32,641 bases of DNA from Gryganskiella cystojenkinii (lineage: Eukaryota > Mortierellomycota > Mortierellomycetes > Mortierellales > Mortierellaceae), in the NCBI GenBank assembly GCA_015852425.1, contig JAAAIG010000408.1:1-32641 (forward strand). The letters are read 5' to 3'. This document shows positions 1 through 11,138 of this stretch, in pieces (within the stretch, counting starts at the first letter, position 1; every line of letters starts with the position of its first letter). A program made the position numbers and the translations under genes. The notes beneath the pieces are model-generated. The model was not told the origin of the DNA, did no database searches, and saw only the letters and a list, made by a program, of their open reading frames with translations.

Positions 1-167
1 TAGACGCCTCTTTTGACCAGGGAGGAGTTTCGAACTTGGGCGTCTCGGCTTCGTTGGATGGCCGGCACCCTACCCAGACTTCTTGACCTGTTTATGTAAG
101 TATCATAATTTTTTTTGAAATTCTCCCACTAATTTTAATCTGAACTCGAAATAGACTACAGTACTAA
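1..167 (+). CDS. 3' end of an unidentified gene (partial)
   Basis: The window opens inside a plus-strand gene. Frame 1 from position 4 is open and coding-like (it contains LLTREEFRTW and GTLPRLLDLF) up to a GTAAGT donor at 96. A CTAAT branch-point-like site and a TAG acceptor at 152-154 follow, and splicing AT|A then reads ILQY and a TAA stop at 165-167. Positions 1-3 are TAG and would be a stop in this frame, so they are probably the acceptor of the preceding intron. The fragment is about 34 residues, basic and aromatic, with no motif I can assign; the TREEF..W start vaguely recalls helical EF-hand-like or TLDc-associated segments, but I cannot name the family. It converges on DSC3, whose stop lies about 140 bp away. 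Confidence 0.45.
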
Positions 168-306
168 CATCTTAAAATCATTTTATCTGTCATTTTTAAT
201 TTTTATTTGGTGAAAGGCACAATATTCTACATTTTTTTTTTCTTGATCTGATCATCTGGCGACTCCAAAAGAGGGTTTGCGCAGCGACCTTGGTGACATC
301 CCTCGA

Positions 307-2222
307 TCAGTAGTAGAGGTGAAGGACTCCAAAACCAACGTTGATGGTAAGACCAGCAATGATGCCTAGCGTGAAAAAAAAGAGTAAGGCTGTAAGAGGA
401 TAATCTTTTGAATGTGCTGTTTAAACTGTAGACCAAATCTTCAATTTCAAAAGAAATAACCTCGAATAGTTTTCCTTACCCATCTGTTGTCTCCGAGAAA
501 ACGTCGCCTCCTTGAACCAGAACAAGGCGATCAAGCCCAAAAAGAAACCAAGCATCAGTCCCCACACCATCTCTCCGTAGCTACCCTCGACTGGAAAAAA
601 TGAGACAAGAAAATGGACCTGGTATTAGCGCCATTTCCTCAGCATTATCAACAGAAAGAGTCCAGATCTAAAATAAATAAAAATAAAATAAAAAATGGCC
701 CTTTTTTACTTACGTCCTTCCGGAAGAGTCTCTGCTCCATGTTGATCGATCCACTCTTCTTCAATCCTACGCGCTCGAGCAGTAGCATCCTCATCATCGG
801 CAGCGATGCCGTTCTCACCCACGCTCGCGGTTAGTGTACCGCGGCTGGCATGGAACTGTCGTCGAATGGATCGAATCTCGTCCTCACTGAATCCAGCTTC
901 CCGTAACCGATCGAACCCTGTTGCTTGTGGTGCCATCACAGGTGAGAGTTCTTCCTGACCATCGGCTGCCTCGTCACCTTCTATTTCATCCTCCGCCTCG
1001 TCGATGACTTCTGGGCCATGAGATCCTGCAGTGGCATCGGCACTGCCACTGCCATGAGCCGCACTAGCACGCCGGGGAAGTGCTAATGAAGACGAAGCTG
1101 CTGTCCCTGCGCCAACGGTTGAGGTGGGTATATGTGACGAAGGACGTCGCGAAGATCGTGATCCAGAAGCTCTCCTACTATTCGTACTGACTGCTGTGCT
1201 CGAGGATGATGGTGGTACGACAGCTTTTCCTTTCTTGACGGCACTTGGAGGCTGGGACGGCGCTACATCTGAGAGCGAGCATAAAAAGTAGATGGGTCCT
1301 GTTTGAACGGGTATTTTGACAGTCGAGGTTCTGTTATGAGCTGCGGCTGGGACTATATCTTCTGGCATAGAAATAGCGATATGGTCTGCTGCTTGTGTCG
1401 GTGGTTTTACTGGGGCTGTTAAAGATGTGGTCGTAGTGGTTGCATTGTCAGTTGAAGCAGCATACGTGATATGCGTAGGAAGGATGGAGCCAAGCGATGT
1501 ATGTGTCCTGATGGTTGGTGGCACCGCTTTCTCGCCACTGGTCCTTGAGGAAATACCCGCCAGGATGTTGTTGGCCGCGGCTTCGACCGCCTCGACTGAA
1601 GACGAGATCCGAGAATGATGGGGTGGTTGCTGCTGAGGGATCTCAACCTGGGCAAAGAGGGATTTGGGCAGGGATTCGATCAAGGTCTTATTGTCTAGGA
1701 GGATCTTTCCAGAGTGGATTAACCGTAGGTATTTCTCACTGATGGAGGGACGTGCTTCTTTGATCTATATGAATAGCCATGGGTAATGTTCTGTCAGCTT
1801 TTGGAAACATGCTTCAAGCTAGCATGAAGGGCGTGGACATTGCTGATGCGCCTTTGTTACAGTACCTTCTCTTTCATCTGAGCGATGGTGTGCGTCCTTG
1901 GTACTCGAAGGCTCAAGTCCGGCCCTTCGCCAAACCGGACATTAATCTCCAAGTCGTTGTCTTCATGATGCTCGTCCTTCTTGCTCTGTGTCGCTTGAGA
2001 ATGCGATCCATCCACTGGGTCATCCTGGGTATCTTGATCGTCGCTTATAGGAGCATAGTCGTGCCCACTTGAGCGGGTCATGGAGGCTATCGTGGCCGCA
2101 GCAGCAGTTGTGACTCGTTGTGCAGAGCTTCTGGCACGGTCGAATGGCCGAGATGTCGTTGTGGAAGGATGAGCAGAGTCATCGTCGCTGTCGCTCGAGT
2201 CATTCACGCGGACATAACTCAT
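307..2222 (-). CDS. DSC3: DSC E3 ubiquitin ligase complex subunit 3 (ubiquitin-like domain, two TM helices)
   Basis: Exons on the minus strand are 2222-1866, 1764-714, 590-480 and 365-307 (introns 101, 123 and 114 nt, phases 0, 1, 1), giving 525 aa. Residues about 91-160 form a ubiquitin-like fold (LEINVRFGEG, then IKEARPSISEKYLRLIHSGK). A Ser/Ala-rich linker of about 230 residues follows. The conserved Dsc3 C-terminal block (GFDRLREAGFSEDEI, RRQFHASRGT) starts near residue 402. Two hydrophobic helices end the protein (about 477-495 and 507-525). This is the DUF2407 N- plus C-terminal architecture of Dsc3. In fission yeast and Aspergillus the Dsc complex is a Golgi/endosomal membrane E3 needed for SREBP cleavage and for degradation of orphan membrane proteins. 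The TMUB family has a related Ubl-TM layout, but the GFDRL block favours Dsc3. The linker is longer than in yeasts. The gene is divergent from the E2 gene RAD6. Confidence 0.85.
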
Positions 2223-2712
2223 TTCGCCGAATGCTTTCTGTCCAGTATGTTGGGTTGGTCCGTCTTATGATGTCCTTCAGTGGCGGCGGTGAGCTGAAGG
2301 GATTGAATGAAAAGAATGGAAAAAGAAAAGAAGGGCTAAAAGTGTGCAAATGTCGACGTTTTTCGACGTGGCCTTTTACTTTGCCGCCCCATACAAATCT
2401 TAATTTATTGGAATAAACTAGTCAAGAAGTATCCGCCAGTCGAAATAAAACGAAATATAAATTTTTTTAGACGGCAGCAGTCCACCAGTCAGGTGGCTTT
2501 TTCTGAACCTCTTTTTTTTTTTTTTTTTTTTTTTTTTGCCTCCTTTGTGGACTATTCGTTCCTTTTCCATTTCTTTTTGCAGCTCACATTTACATTTGAC
2601 TCTTCTTATCCCCATTTGTAAACATTCTCAACCCCAGCCCTTTGCCTCCAAATACACTCACACACCCCGCAACAGGACCCAGCCCTCCCTCAAGCAATAA
2701 CCTAAAGAAGCA
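2223..2712. promoter_or_regulatory. Divergent promoter region of DSC3 and RAD6
   Basis: These 490 bp separate the two start codons and must hold both promoters. Visible elements are a direct repeat of TCGACGT (about 2353-2370), a 26-bp T run (2512-2537) about 175 bp upstream of the RAD6 ATG, and a CA/CT-rich leader just before it. Long T runs of this kind disfavour nucleosomes in fungal promoters. There is no clear TATA box on the RAD6 side and no believable gene inside. Confidence 0.6.
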
Positions 2713-4033
2713 ATGTCGACACCATCTCGTCGCCGTTTGATGAAGGACTTTAAGCGTCTGCAAAGTGATCCCCCAGGCGGCATCTCTGGCGCTCCTTGCT
2801 CCGACAACATCATGCTCTGGAATGCAGTGATCTTTGGACCTGGTAAGGACGACATGCCCCTAACAAGCTCCAATTTTTATTTTTTGTCATTCAATCCTTA
2901 AAAACTTGAGGAAATGGACACTACTGGTGCATTGGAAATCAGAAACAGGACAACGTGAGTTGACGGCACCTGGACGGTGGCTAGCTAAATGGGAAAAAAA
3001 AAAGGTTTCCCGACGAAACACAGCTATTACGTGTTTGTGCACTCATATCCCATGGACAAGAGGGTGTGTATATTTTATTATTCTTGAGGGGGGTCATGGA
3101 ATCGGTTGGTTGGTTATCTACCATATTTTTTTTATTTCCTCGGTATGGCCTCCCATTCTCCATGCTGAATTGAAAAGGCATGTCGTTACTTGCCTGGTCG
3201 CACAGGCGCAGTCAATGTCAAATGAACGTTTTTTGACATACCACACTTTACCTTGTTTGCCATCGACATCGGACCAAAAAAAGGGAGCTTTATTTCTTCT
3301 TGTTTTTCACTTGGAGTCGAACATACGCAAGTGCGCAAGATATCCTCTTTATAATCACACGATGCAACACTTTTTTTATTTACGACTGTTGGGCTAGACC
3401 ATCCACCCCAAAGGAGGACACAAAAAAGTAAAAAAACAAGGGACTGGACTGGATGTTGTGCGGGGCTGTGCTTTGGGATCAAAACAAAAAGCAAGAAAAG
3501 AACAAGGGGGCAAACACGGGAGCACCAGCCCACACGTACACGACACCCATAGAAAACGAGAGCCAAAATATCGATCTTTGCTCAGCAGTGCATGAATATA
3601 CCATGCCCAATAGGTCATTCCTTTGTTAACTCTCTTTTGTGCTTATGCATGCACTCTAAATTTTTCTATCCCTTGTCATGATTGATCATTTACATTTTTT
3701 CTCTTAGGTGATACTCCCTTTGAGGACGGTACCTTCAAGTTGTTGCTCCAATTTGACGAGACGTACCCGAACAAGCCTCCAACGGTCAAGTTTGTTTCCA
3801 AGATGTTCCACCCCAACGTCTATGCGAATGGAGAACTCTGCTTGGATATTTTGCAGAACCGGTGGTCGCCCACATACGATGTCGCTGCGATTCTGACCTC
3901 TATCCAGTCACTGCTGCACGATCCCAACCCAAACTCACCTGCGAATGCCGAGGCTGCTAACCTGTACCGTGAAAACCGGAAGGAGTACACACGTCGTGTC
4001 CGCGAGATCGTAGAAACCTCTTGGGAGTCTTGA
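2713..4033 (+). CDS. RAD6: Ubiquitin-conjugating enzyme E2, Rad6/Ubc2 type
   Basis: Two coding exons, 2713-2842 and 3708-4033, joined at GGACCTG|GT (phase 1), give 151 aa, the normal size of Rad6 orthologues. The N-terminus [17 protein letters not shown] is the Rad6 signature helix. HPN is at 78-80, the catalytic cysteine is C88 in GELCLDILQ, and [17 protein letters not shown] follows. There is no acidic C-terminal tail such as budding yeast has; the protein ends at ETSWES, like fission yeast Rhp6 and animal UBE2A/B. Rad6 works with Rad18 to ubiquitinate PCNA, with Bre1 to ubiquitinate histone H2B and with Ubr1 in the N-degron pathway. The unusual point is the single 865-nt intron, far longer than nearly all other introns here. 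A possible AATAAA poly(A) signal is at 4311-4316. Confidence 0.95.
2843..3707 (+). other. 865-nt intron of RAD6
   Basis: The donor is GTAAGG and the acceptor CTCTTAG. The flanking exons already give a complete Rad6 protein, so no coding exon is missing. ORFs of 60-163 codons occur inside on both strands, but none has recognisable protein character. I looked for C/D-box snoRNA boxes (TGATGA with CTGA) and terminal inverted repeats and saw none. Confidence 0.7.
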
Positions 4034-4643
4034 AAAATCGAGACCCATAGGATCGGAAGCAACATGGCGATTAGCGGCAACTATTTTTATTTTTTTTTTG
4101 GAATCATGGCAAGAAACACATTATCATTTGACAACTTCTTTGCGAAAGCACAGCTCAGCAGATTTTGCATTCGCGATGGAACTTCGATAACCAACACTGT
4201 ATACTCGAGACAGATAGGAAACTAGTTTCCCCATCAAGATAGCAATCAAAACACAACCTTGTAAATTCAACTCCATCCCCCCCTCACTTTACAGTATCCA
4301 CCCTTGCAGTAATAAATACAACAGAAAGCAAAAACATAAAGTACTATAATGGGGATCCCATGAGTCCCCTCCCCCATCAAATTTTGGTGGGTGTCGATCA
4401 AAGATCTTGACAAATCCGCCCTTTGATTCCCGAAGAGAGAGCCCATCAGAATATATGCCTGCGAGCATGGATCATTTCCGGTCTTGGTACACTAGCTGAG
4501 ATCCATCCAGTACCGTTCTCCAAGCAAAGAAACGAAATGACGCAATGAAGCGTAATGTTGTAAAGAAAACACGCTGTTCTACTTGTTTTTATTTTGGAAG
4601 GGGGTTTTTTTCTAGGCGTATATGTTATGAATTTCTGATCTTT
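4034..4643. other. Convergent 3' region between RAD6 and the oxidase gene
   Basis: Both flanking genes end here. AATAAA at 4311-4316 (+) would end RAD6 about 280 nt after its stop, and AATAAA on the minus strand at 4588-4593 would end the oxidase about 50 nt after its stop. I see no further gene or repeat. Confidence 0.55.
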
Positions 4644-6663
4644 TTAGTTAAGAATCAAGTGCTTGGCAATGGAGGGGACACCATTGTTCAAGACATGGAT
4701 ATAATGGGGACCAGGAGGCATCAAGTTGGCGTTTGGAGGCAAAGCAACCGAGTAAGTGATCTGAGTTCCTTCGGTTTTACCAGCGGTCGCAACCAACTTG
4801 GTCATACGCTGGCTCATATGAGTGCTGTGGGTGACAAAGCCACGATGACCGAGCATGAACGTGATCTCGGGTTGGTAACGCTCCGTGGTCTTGACATCGA
4901 TAGTGACATCAATCTTTTGATCATACGTGACCAAACCGGGCATCTCCGAGACAATCTCGGGGCGGACCAAATCCGTGGTCAAATATGGAGGCGTAAAGGA
5001 CTCGACGCGGTACTCGGTCGGGTATGGGACATTCTCGTAACGGACCTCAGAGTTCTGGTTCGAACCTGCGACAAAGACAGTACCATCGGGCAAGAGCGTC
5101 GCAACAGAGTGATACATACGAGCAATATTACTGGAGGTCCATTCCGTGAAGCGCTGACCCAAGGGAGCCTCAGGATCGTAAACGACTGGCGTATAAATCG
5201 GGTTCGAGGCACGGAGGAATCCAGCATATCCAATCTGAGCGCCGTTCAAGAGCATGATCTTTCCATCGGCAAGAATGACCGGGTCAGACATCAAACGGGG
5301 TGTCGGCATCTCGTCCATCTCCCATTGAGGATCCGAATCCATAAGGTTAATACGACCACAGGTCTTCAACGCATTCGCTCGTGTCGACATGGCCTCGGAT
5401 CCACCACAGACCAAAATCTCGTGCGCATAGTTCTTGGCAGGGTCCAAAGGCAACAACACATGGGATCCCGTCAAGGGGTAAGAGCGAGGACCACCGGGGA
5501 TATCAGGAAGACGACGGACCTCTTCACGACGTTCGATATTGTAAATGGTAGACTTTTGGTTCGCAAAGATGTAAATGTTGCCATCCGGGAGCGAGTACAC
5601 GTTGGGATACAGGTTGTTGGGCATAGCATCGACCATGAATTGCATAAAGACGGGTTTGTAATCGACAGCGGCTTGGGGTTTAGGGTAAAGTTCCCAGGTC
5701 GGGTTGTTGGTCGCCAATCGGTTGATCGCAAGAGATTCATTCGAGCCACCGAGGATAAAGAGATCACCTGTAGGAAGCGTCGTGATCGAGACATACCAAC
5801 GGTTACCGGTCATTTGCCAATCGGGATCAGCAGCATTCTCGACCCATTCGCAGGTACCATCATCACAGGGCTGCCACATTCTTAAAGACTGGAAGCCCTT
5901 CTCGGTGGCGAACGTGTGTGTCAAACGAGCTTCGGCTCCTCCTCCACTAATCAAGGTGCCGTTGGGGAGGTAACCGCCTCCAGAACAGAAGGTGTTGGTG
6001 GCAACATCCATGGCTCTGTATGTGTTGGTCGTGAGATCGTATTCGACCGTGTGGGCGGCTCTACCCGAGGGGAGTTTTGCAGGGTTGTTCTCGGCCTTAT
6101 CGATGATGAGCATCTTGGTGGGCGTGACAAGAGCGATATGTTGAGCTGCGACACCGGTCAAACCAACTTCCTTGAAGGAGCCTTTTGGAAGAGCAGGGAC
6201 AGGTTTTGATGAGATGCCGGCGTTGAAGACGAACCGTGTGCAGGCGCCGTTGAAACTTGCAGAGGCATCACAATCAGGTCCACACGCCAAAGGAGAGTTT
6301 CCGCAGTGACCGTGCTATTTTTATGACGGAGTAGAGACAAAAAAGAAGAAAAAAATAGGGACCTGTTATTAGAATGTCTCTGAATGACAAACGGGTGAAC
6401 GGCCCCAGGACGGGAATCGATTTGAAAGAAACAGAAAATAGACAATGCAGAGGCGGCTAGTTGATGCGCGTGAGAAATGGGAAGAAGAAGGGGAAAAAGT
6501 GAATGGGAAGAGAAATCCTTACGGGACTGCAGCAAGGAGTTTCCTGTGGACAGGCCAGTCCATTGTTGAATTTGCAAGCAGCGGCATCTGCTGAGGAAGA
6601 GAGAGAAGAGGCAGCGATGATGGCTGCCCCGAGTAGGAGCGCGATCTTTCGAGTAAAGATCAT
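4644..6663 (-). CDS. Secreted copper radical oxidase (glyoxal oxidase-like) with N-terminal hevein-like module
   Basis: Exon 1 is 6663-6523 (47 codons, signal peptide) and exon 2 is 6314-4644; the join is phase 0, giving 603 aa. The start is the ATG before a hydrophobic leader (KIALLLGAAIIAASS), with likely cleavage near ADAAA. Residues 30-62 carry cysteines spaced as in hevein/CBM18 chitin-binding modules (C..C..CC.PHGHCG..C..C). The rest is a kelch-type beta-propeller plus a C-terminal DUF1929 domain. Radical-copper residues can be placed: C157 (FCSGGGYLPNG) and Y221 (NRWYVS) for the Cys-Tyr cofactor, Y448 and H449 (RMYHSVATLLPDG), and H543 (GFVTHSTHMSQR). All five expected ligands are present, so the enzyme should be active. 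The family oxidises aldehydes or alcohols to produce extracellular H2O2. Substrate cannot be told from sequence; glyoxal or galactose oxidase activity are both possible, with AA5 subfamily 1 favoured. Confidence 0.9.
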
Positions 6664-7320
6664 TGTGGTATTATGCAGAGTGTGTTTTGGGGATGTGTAA
6701 TTTTTCGTTAAAGAGATATTCGTTAAATGTGACAGAAGGAAGGGAAAGGGACCAACAATGCAGCAATTGAAGAATGTCTTGTCCAGCAGGACACGTATGA
6801 GATGATAAAAAAGAAGGATCAAAGAATGCTTTTTTGTTTCTTTTGGTAAAAAGTAGATGTGGACTGAAGAGACAGAGGGGTAGTGGGGGAGAGAAGAGTT
6901 GTCTGTCGAGGGATTTTTGTGAATGATTAGTGTGAGTGGGGGAAGGATGACAGTCTACTATTAATGGTGATGAAAAAAAAAAGAAAATGCAAAAAAGAGG
7001 TAATGAACAGAAAGCAGAGAGCAGCATAAAGAAGTGGGCGTTCGGTCGACTCGCAGACAACAAATTCAAAAGCAGAAGAAAGTGACCCAGCACTGTGAAA
7101 CTAAAAATAGAGAGCTTTGGTTTATTTTGGTTCTGGACTTGTTTTCCTGTCTTTCATCCCCCTTTCTCAGCCTGCGCCCAAAAACGCATTTCTTTTTTCA
7201 GCCGTCGATCGTCACGGGACACAAGTTTTCGTATCCTAAGCTCGTGTCCCTCATGTCTTCTCCTACCACGTATCTTGCCTTCCCTCTTCACTGGCACCCT
7301 TGACATCCTTTGCGTTCCAC
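6664..7320. promoter_or_regulatory. Divergent intergenic region, oxidase / MSH4
   Basis: This 657-bp A/T- and purine-tract-rich region lies between the oxidase start and the MSH4 start. On the minus strand a CT-rich leader precedes the oxidase ATG. I see no TATA box, tRNA or believable ORF, and no convincing meiotic URS1-type site upstream of MSH4. Confidence 0.5.
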
Positions 7321-10300
7321 ATGTCTTCAATAAACGCAACACCGATGCTGCAGCAGCAAGCTTTGCGATCCCCCTTCCTCTCCGACTCCGGAAGTTTCAC
7401 TGCTGCCTGGACGACCGCGACCAACAACCAGAACAACTACAGCAGACGATCAACTTCCTCTGCCTCCTCCTTCTCCACACAGTCGGGCTCAGTGGCAAGC
7501 ACATCCAGAAAACCATCTCTCTCGGGTACCGCAAACAGTAACGCAATCCCTGTTAAACGCAACAACCGCATCAACAGCAACAGCGGATCCCTGTCTACCT
7601 CTTCCCGATCAAACACCAGCACGCGCCGTTCTCGAACCTACGGACCATCGACGACCACAACCACTTCAAAGTCAAACGGTGGCAAAGACGGACAAAACCT
7701 TGTTGTCGCTTTGTCTGAGGGCCGCGGTACCGGAGTCGAAGTCGGAATGTGTTTTTGTGACCTCAAGACAAGCGAGGTCATCCTATGCCAGGTAAAAAGT
7801 TTCGCTTCTGAAACACGCCACCGCCACGTTCACTCATGTTCAATGTCCTCCGTACTCTAAACTTGAAGACAAACATCCACATGTGCCTTCCCTTTCTACA
7901 GACTGGAGACTCGCAGACATACGTTCGAACGCTCCAAAAGCTGAACATGTATGATCCCTCTGAGGTAAGGCGTAGTGTCACAGGCACTGCTGCAAGGAAA
8001 GAGTGAAAAAGAATGAGCTGCAACCTGACTTCTATCTTGTCGACATGCCGTTAGATCCTGGTGCCGACCACAGCTGTTGAACCCGTGGACTCCAAGTTGG
8101 TCAGGATCATCAAAGAGAGTCTTCCTACTAGTACCATCACTCCTGTCTCTCGACGATACTTTAGCGATGCGTCAGGTGAGAAAGCTAAGTCTTGCTTTTT
8201 GTAAAATTTGCCACCAAATATGGTATGCTCTGGAAACTTACGCACCTTCTATTGCGGTCTCTCTCCCAGGTTTGGACTACATCAAACAATACATCATCAA
8301 GGAAGGATCGGCCTCCTTGCTTCTCGGTATCCCCACAAAGTACTTTTGCCTCTCTGCGACCGCTGCAGTCATGCGACACATTGAGGAGTCTCGCAACGCC
8401 GTGTTCCGCAACCACTCTGTCAAGTTCAAGTATCAGACCTGTGAAGGCACCATGGTGATCGACCCTGCAACAGCCAACAATCTGGAGCTCGTTCAGAATT
8501 TGTCAAGCCATAATGACAAGGAGACTTTGTTCGGAATTCTGAACGAAACCTTGACTCCTATGGGCGCTCGTTTGCTCCGCTCCAACATCTTGCAGCCATT
8601 GACGGACGAAAAGACAATCAATACTCGACTCGACTGTGTCCAGGAGCTTTCTTTCTCTGAAGAGATCTTTTACACACTCAAAACTGCCCTCAAGCCTTTC
8701 CAGGATGTCGATCATTTGATCACCTCTTTTATCCAGGTCCCCGCAAAGCCAAACATCCGACAATCTGAACAGACTATCAACAGCATTATTAGCCTCAAGC
8801 ATACACTCAAGACAATTGTCCTCGTGGCCCAACCCCTTGGCGCCTGTCAAAACCGACTCTTGACCACGATTCATCGAATCTTGACGGATCCTCGCCTTAC
8901 AAAGTTCTCTAATATCATTGACAATGTCATTGAGCACAACGTTGTTCTTGAAAAGACGGCTGTCGGTCTCCGAAACCAGCGATGTTTTGCCGTCAAGGCC
9001 GGTTGCAACGGGCTATTGGATGTGGCGCGACAAACCTACAAGGAGACGATCAACGACATCTTTGATGTCGTCAACCAGTACGTGGAGCAGTTTGGTCTAG
9101 CGCTCAAAATCCAGTTCAGTCTGACGATGGGTTACTATCTCTCTACGACCGTGGACCAGTTGGGTGGCGCGGAGCTGCCGTTGATCTTTATCAACATGAT
9201 CAAAAAAGGCAAGACACTCTCCTTCACCACTTTGGAACTCATCAAGAAAAACGCGAAAATCAGCGACTCCTTGACTGAGGTCTATCTCATGTCGGACAAG
9301 ATGGTCGGAGACCTGTCGAGTGAGATTCGAGCCGAAATCGGGGCTCTATACAAGGCCTCGGAGGCGATCGCGATGCTTGACATGTTATTGTCGTTCGCGC
9401 ACCAATGTACCGTGAGTGATTACGTCCGCCCCGAGTTCACGGACACACTCGCGATTAAGCAAGGTCGACACCCGATCATTGAGAAACTGTACTCGACCAC
9501 GTTTGTCCCCAATGACGCTTACGCGGACGCTGCAAACTCGTTTCAAATCATTACAGGGCCGAACATGAGCGGCAAGTCGACCTATTTGAGACAAGTTGCC
9601 CTTCTTGGCGTCATGGCCCAGGTCGGCACCTTGTAAGCCTTGGAGAGGTTTGAACAAAGTTGCTTCCTTAGTTCAACGAGGTCATGGACACTTACTCCGA
9701 CTGTTTCTTCTTTAAACGTAGTGTCCCAGCGGAGTATGCTTCGATTCGCATCATGGACCAGGTAAATTAAAGCGTCAACGGGGTATCGAGACACCCCTTT
9801 TTCTTGACTTTCTCTAACAACTTGACGTCATCCCTTATTGCACAGCTGTTTAGCAGAATCTGCAACGACGACAACATCGAATTGAACGCGTCAACATTCA
9901 TGGTTGAGATGAAAGAAGCGGCATATATTGTTCAAAACACGACAGGGAAGAGCTTAGTGGTTATGGATGAGCTTGGCAGAGGTAAGAAAGATGCTGATCC
10001 AAGCATGCTATCTAATGCTCTTTCGAAACCTAACGACATCAACCACATATTGTTTTTTTTCGCTATAGGCACTTCGACTCATGACGGGCTCGGAATCGCA
10101 TTCGCGGTCTGTGAGGAATTGATCCGTTCTCGATCACTAGTGTTTTTCGCGACCCATTTCCAGGAACTGACGACGAGTCTGACCACGTATCACAACGTTG
10201 TGAACTTGCATCTGAAAACCGAGGTAAGGAAAACAAAAATTGCGAGGGCGGCGAATGGCAGATGGACACGCGATGGCGCACAGACATGGCGGCTCTCTTT

Positions 10301-10891
10301 TGACACTTGCCCAAATATGTCCCACAGACAACACACGACCAGGGAAATAGACCAGGCATCATCTACAAGTATCGTGTCACGGATGGATCCGCCAAGGTGG
10401 AACACTATGGTATGCCACCTGTATCTTGTCTTTACAATTTCTATCCTATCCTTACTCACGACGCTTTGCCTGGATGGTTTTAGGTCTAGCCCTGGCCAAA
10501 ACTCTAAGTCTTCCTGGAAATATTATCCAACGAGCGGAAGGGATCTCAACTGAGCTTGAGCGTCTTCAAGAGAAGGCTCGTCAAAAGTCCGAAAGCGACA
10601 AGGTCGTTGCCCGTCGTCGCGCACTTGCAAATGTAGGACCTGCTCTATTTTTCCTTGACGAGCAAGATAACAAACATCTTTTATTAAAATGCGACGTGGC
10701 AAAATTGACGCTTTTGCTGTGCTAATCCGATATAGATCGCTCAGCATATGATTCTTATCCAAAAGGCATTCAAGAACATGTCATGGAATGAGTTTTGCAC
10801 CATCCAGCAAGGCGTCCAGCAAGATGCCATGTCAAAGCTGCTGACCCTTCGTGGCCAGGGAGTCGTCGATGGCGAAGAGGGCGATGCCTAG
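7321..10891 (+). CDS. MSH4: Meiotic MutS homologue MSH4
   Basis: Ten exons: 7321-7791, 7902-7964, 8055-8175, 8270-9632, 9722-9761, 9846-9981, 10069-10223, 10328-10409, 10484-10632 and 10736-10891. All junctions keep phase and give 911 aa (human MSH4 936, yeast 878). Residues 1-130 are Ser/Thr/Asn-rich and poorly conserved. The MutS connector, core and clamp domains follow, then the ATPase with Walker A GPNMSGKST (about 648-656), NASTFMVEMKE, Walker B LVVMDE (about 723-728) and FATHFQEL. The mismatch-binding domain I of MSH2/3/6 is absent. The motif GTFVPAEYASIRI and the ATPase region match MSH4 better than MSH5. MSH4 pairs with MSH5 as a sliding clamp that stabilises recombination intermediates for class I crossovers. 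It has no role in mismatch repair. The ATG at 7321 is the first in frame. Confidence 0.93.
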
Positions 10892-11138
10892 ACGGAGAAA
10901 GGGGGCTCCGACAAGCCAACCAATGATTTTCTTCAAATGTTGCGCTAAGAAGGGTGAAAAAATAAGATTTCTTGCTTCCAAAAAGGTTTCTGTGCAAGCC
11001 GGGAGAAGGCAGACGACTTTATGTTTTTTCATCTTTTTTCTTTTTTCTTTTTTTTTTTGACATCACTCAGGACGACATCAACTCAGGACCAACCCTCTTT
11101 CTCTCCATACCCACCACAGGGACACACATTTCAACCAA

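Noticed and set aside
2906..3397. 163-codon plus-strand ORF inside the RAD6 intron
   Set aside because: No recognisable domain and uneven composition; it lies wholly between valid splice sites of RAD6.
4545..5885. 446-codon plus-strand ORF
   Set aside because: It lies antisense to the copper radical oxidase exon, has no family features and is rich in Arg/His as expected of an antisense shadow of a biased gene.
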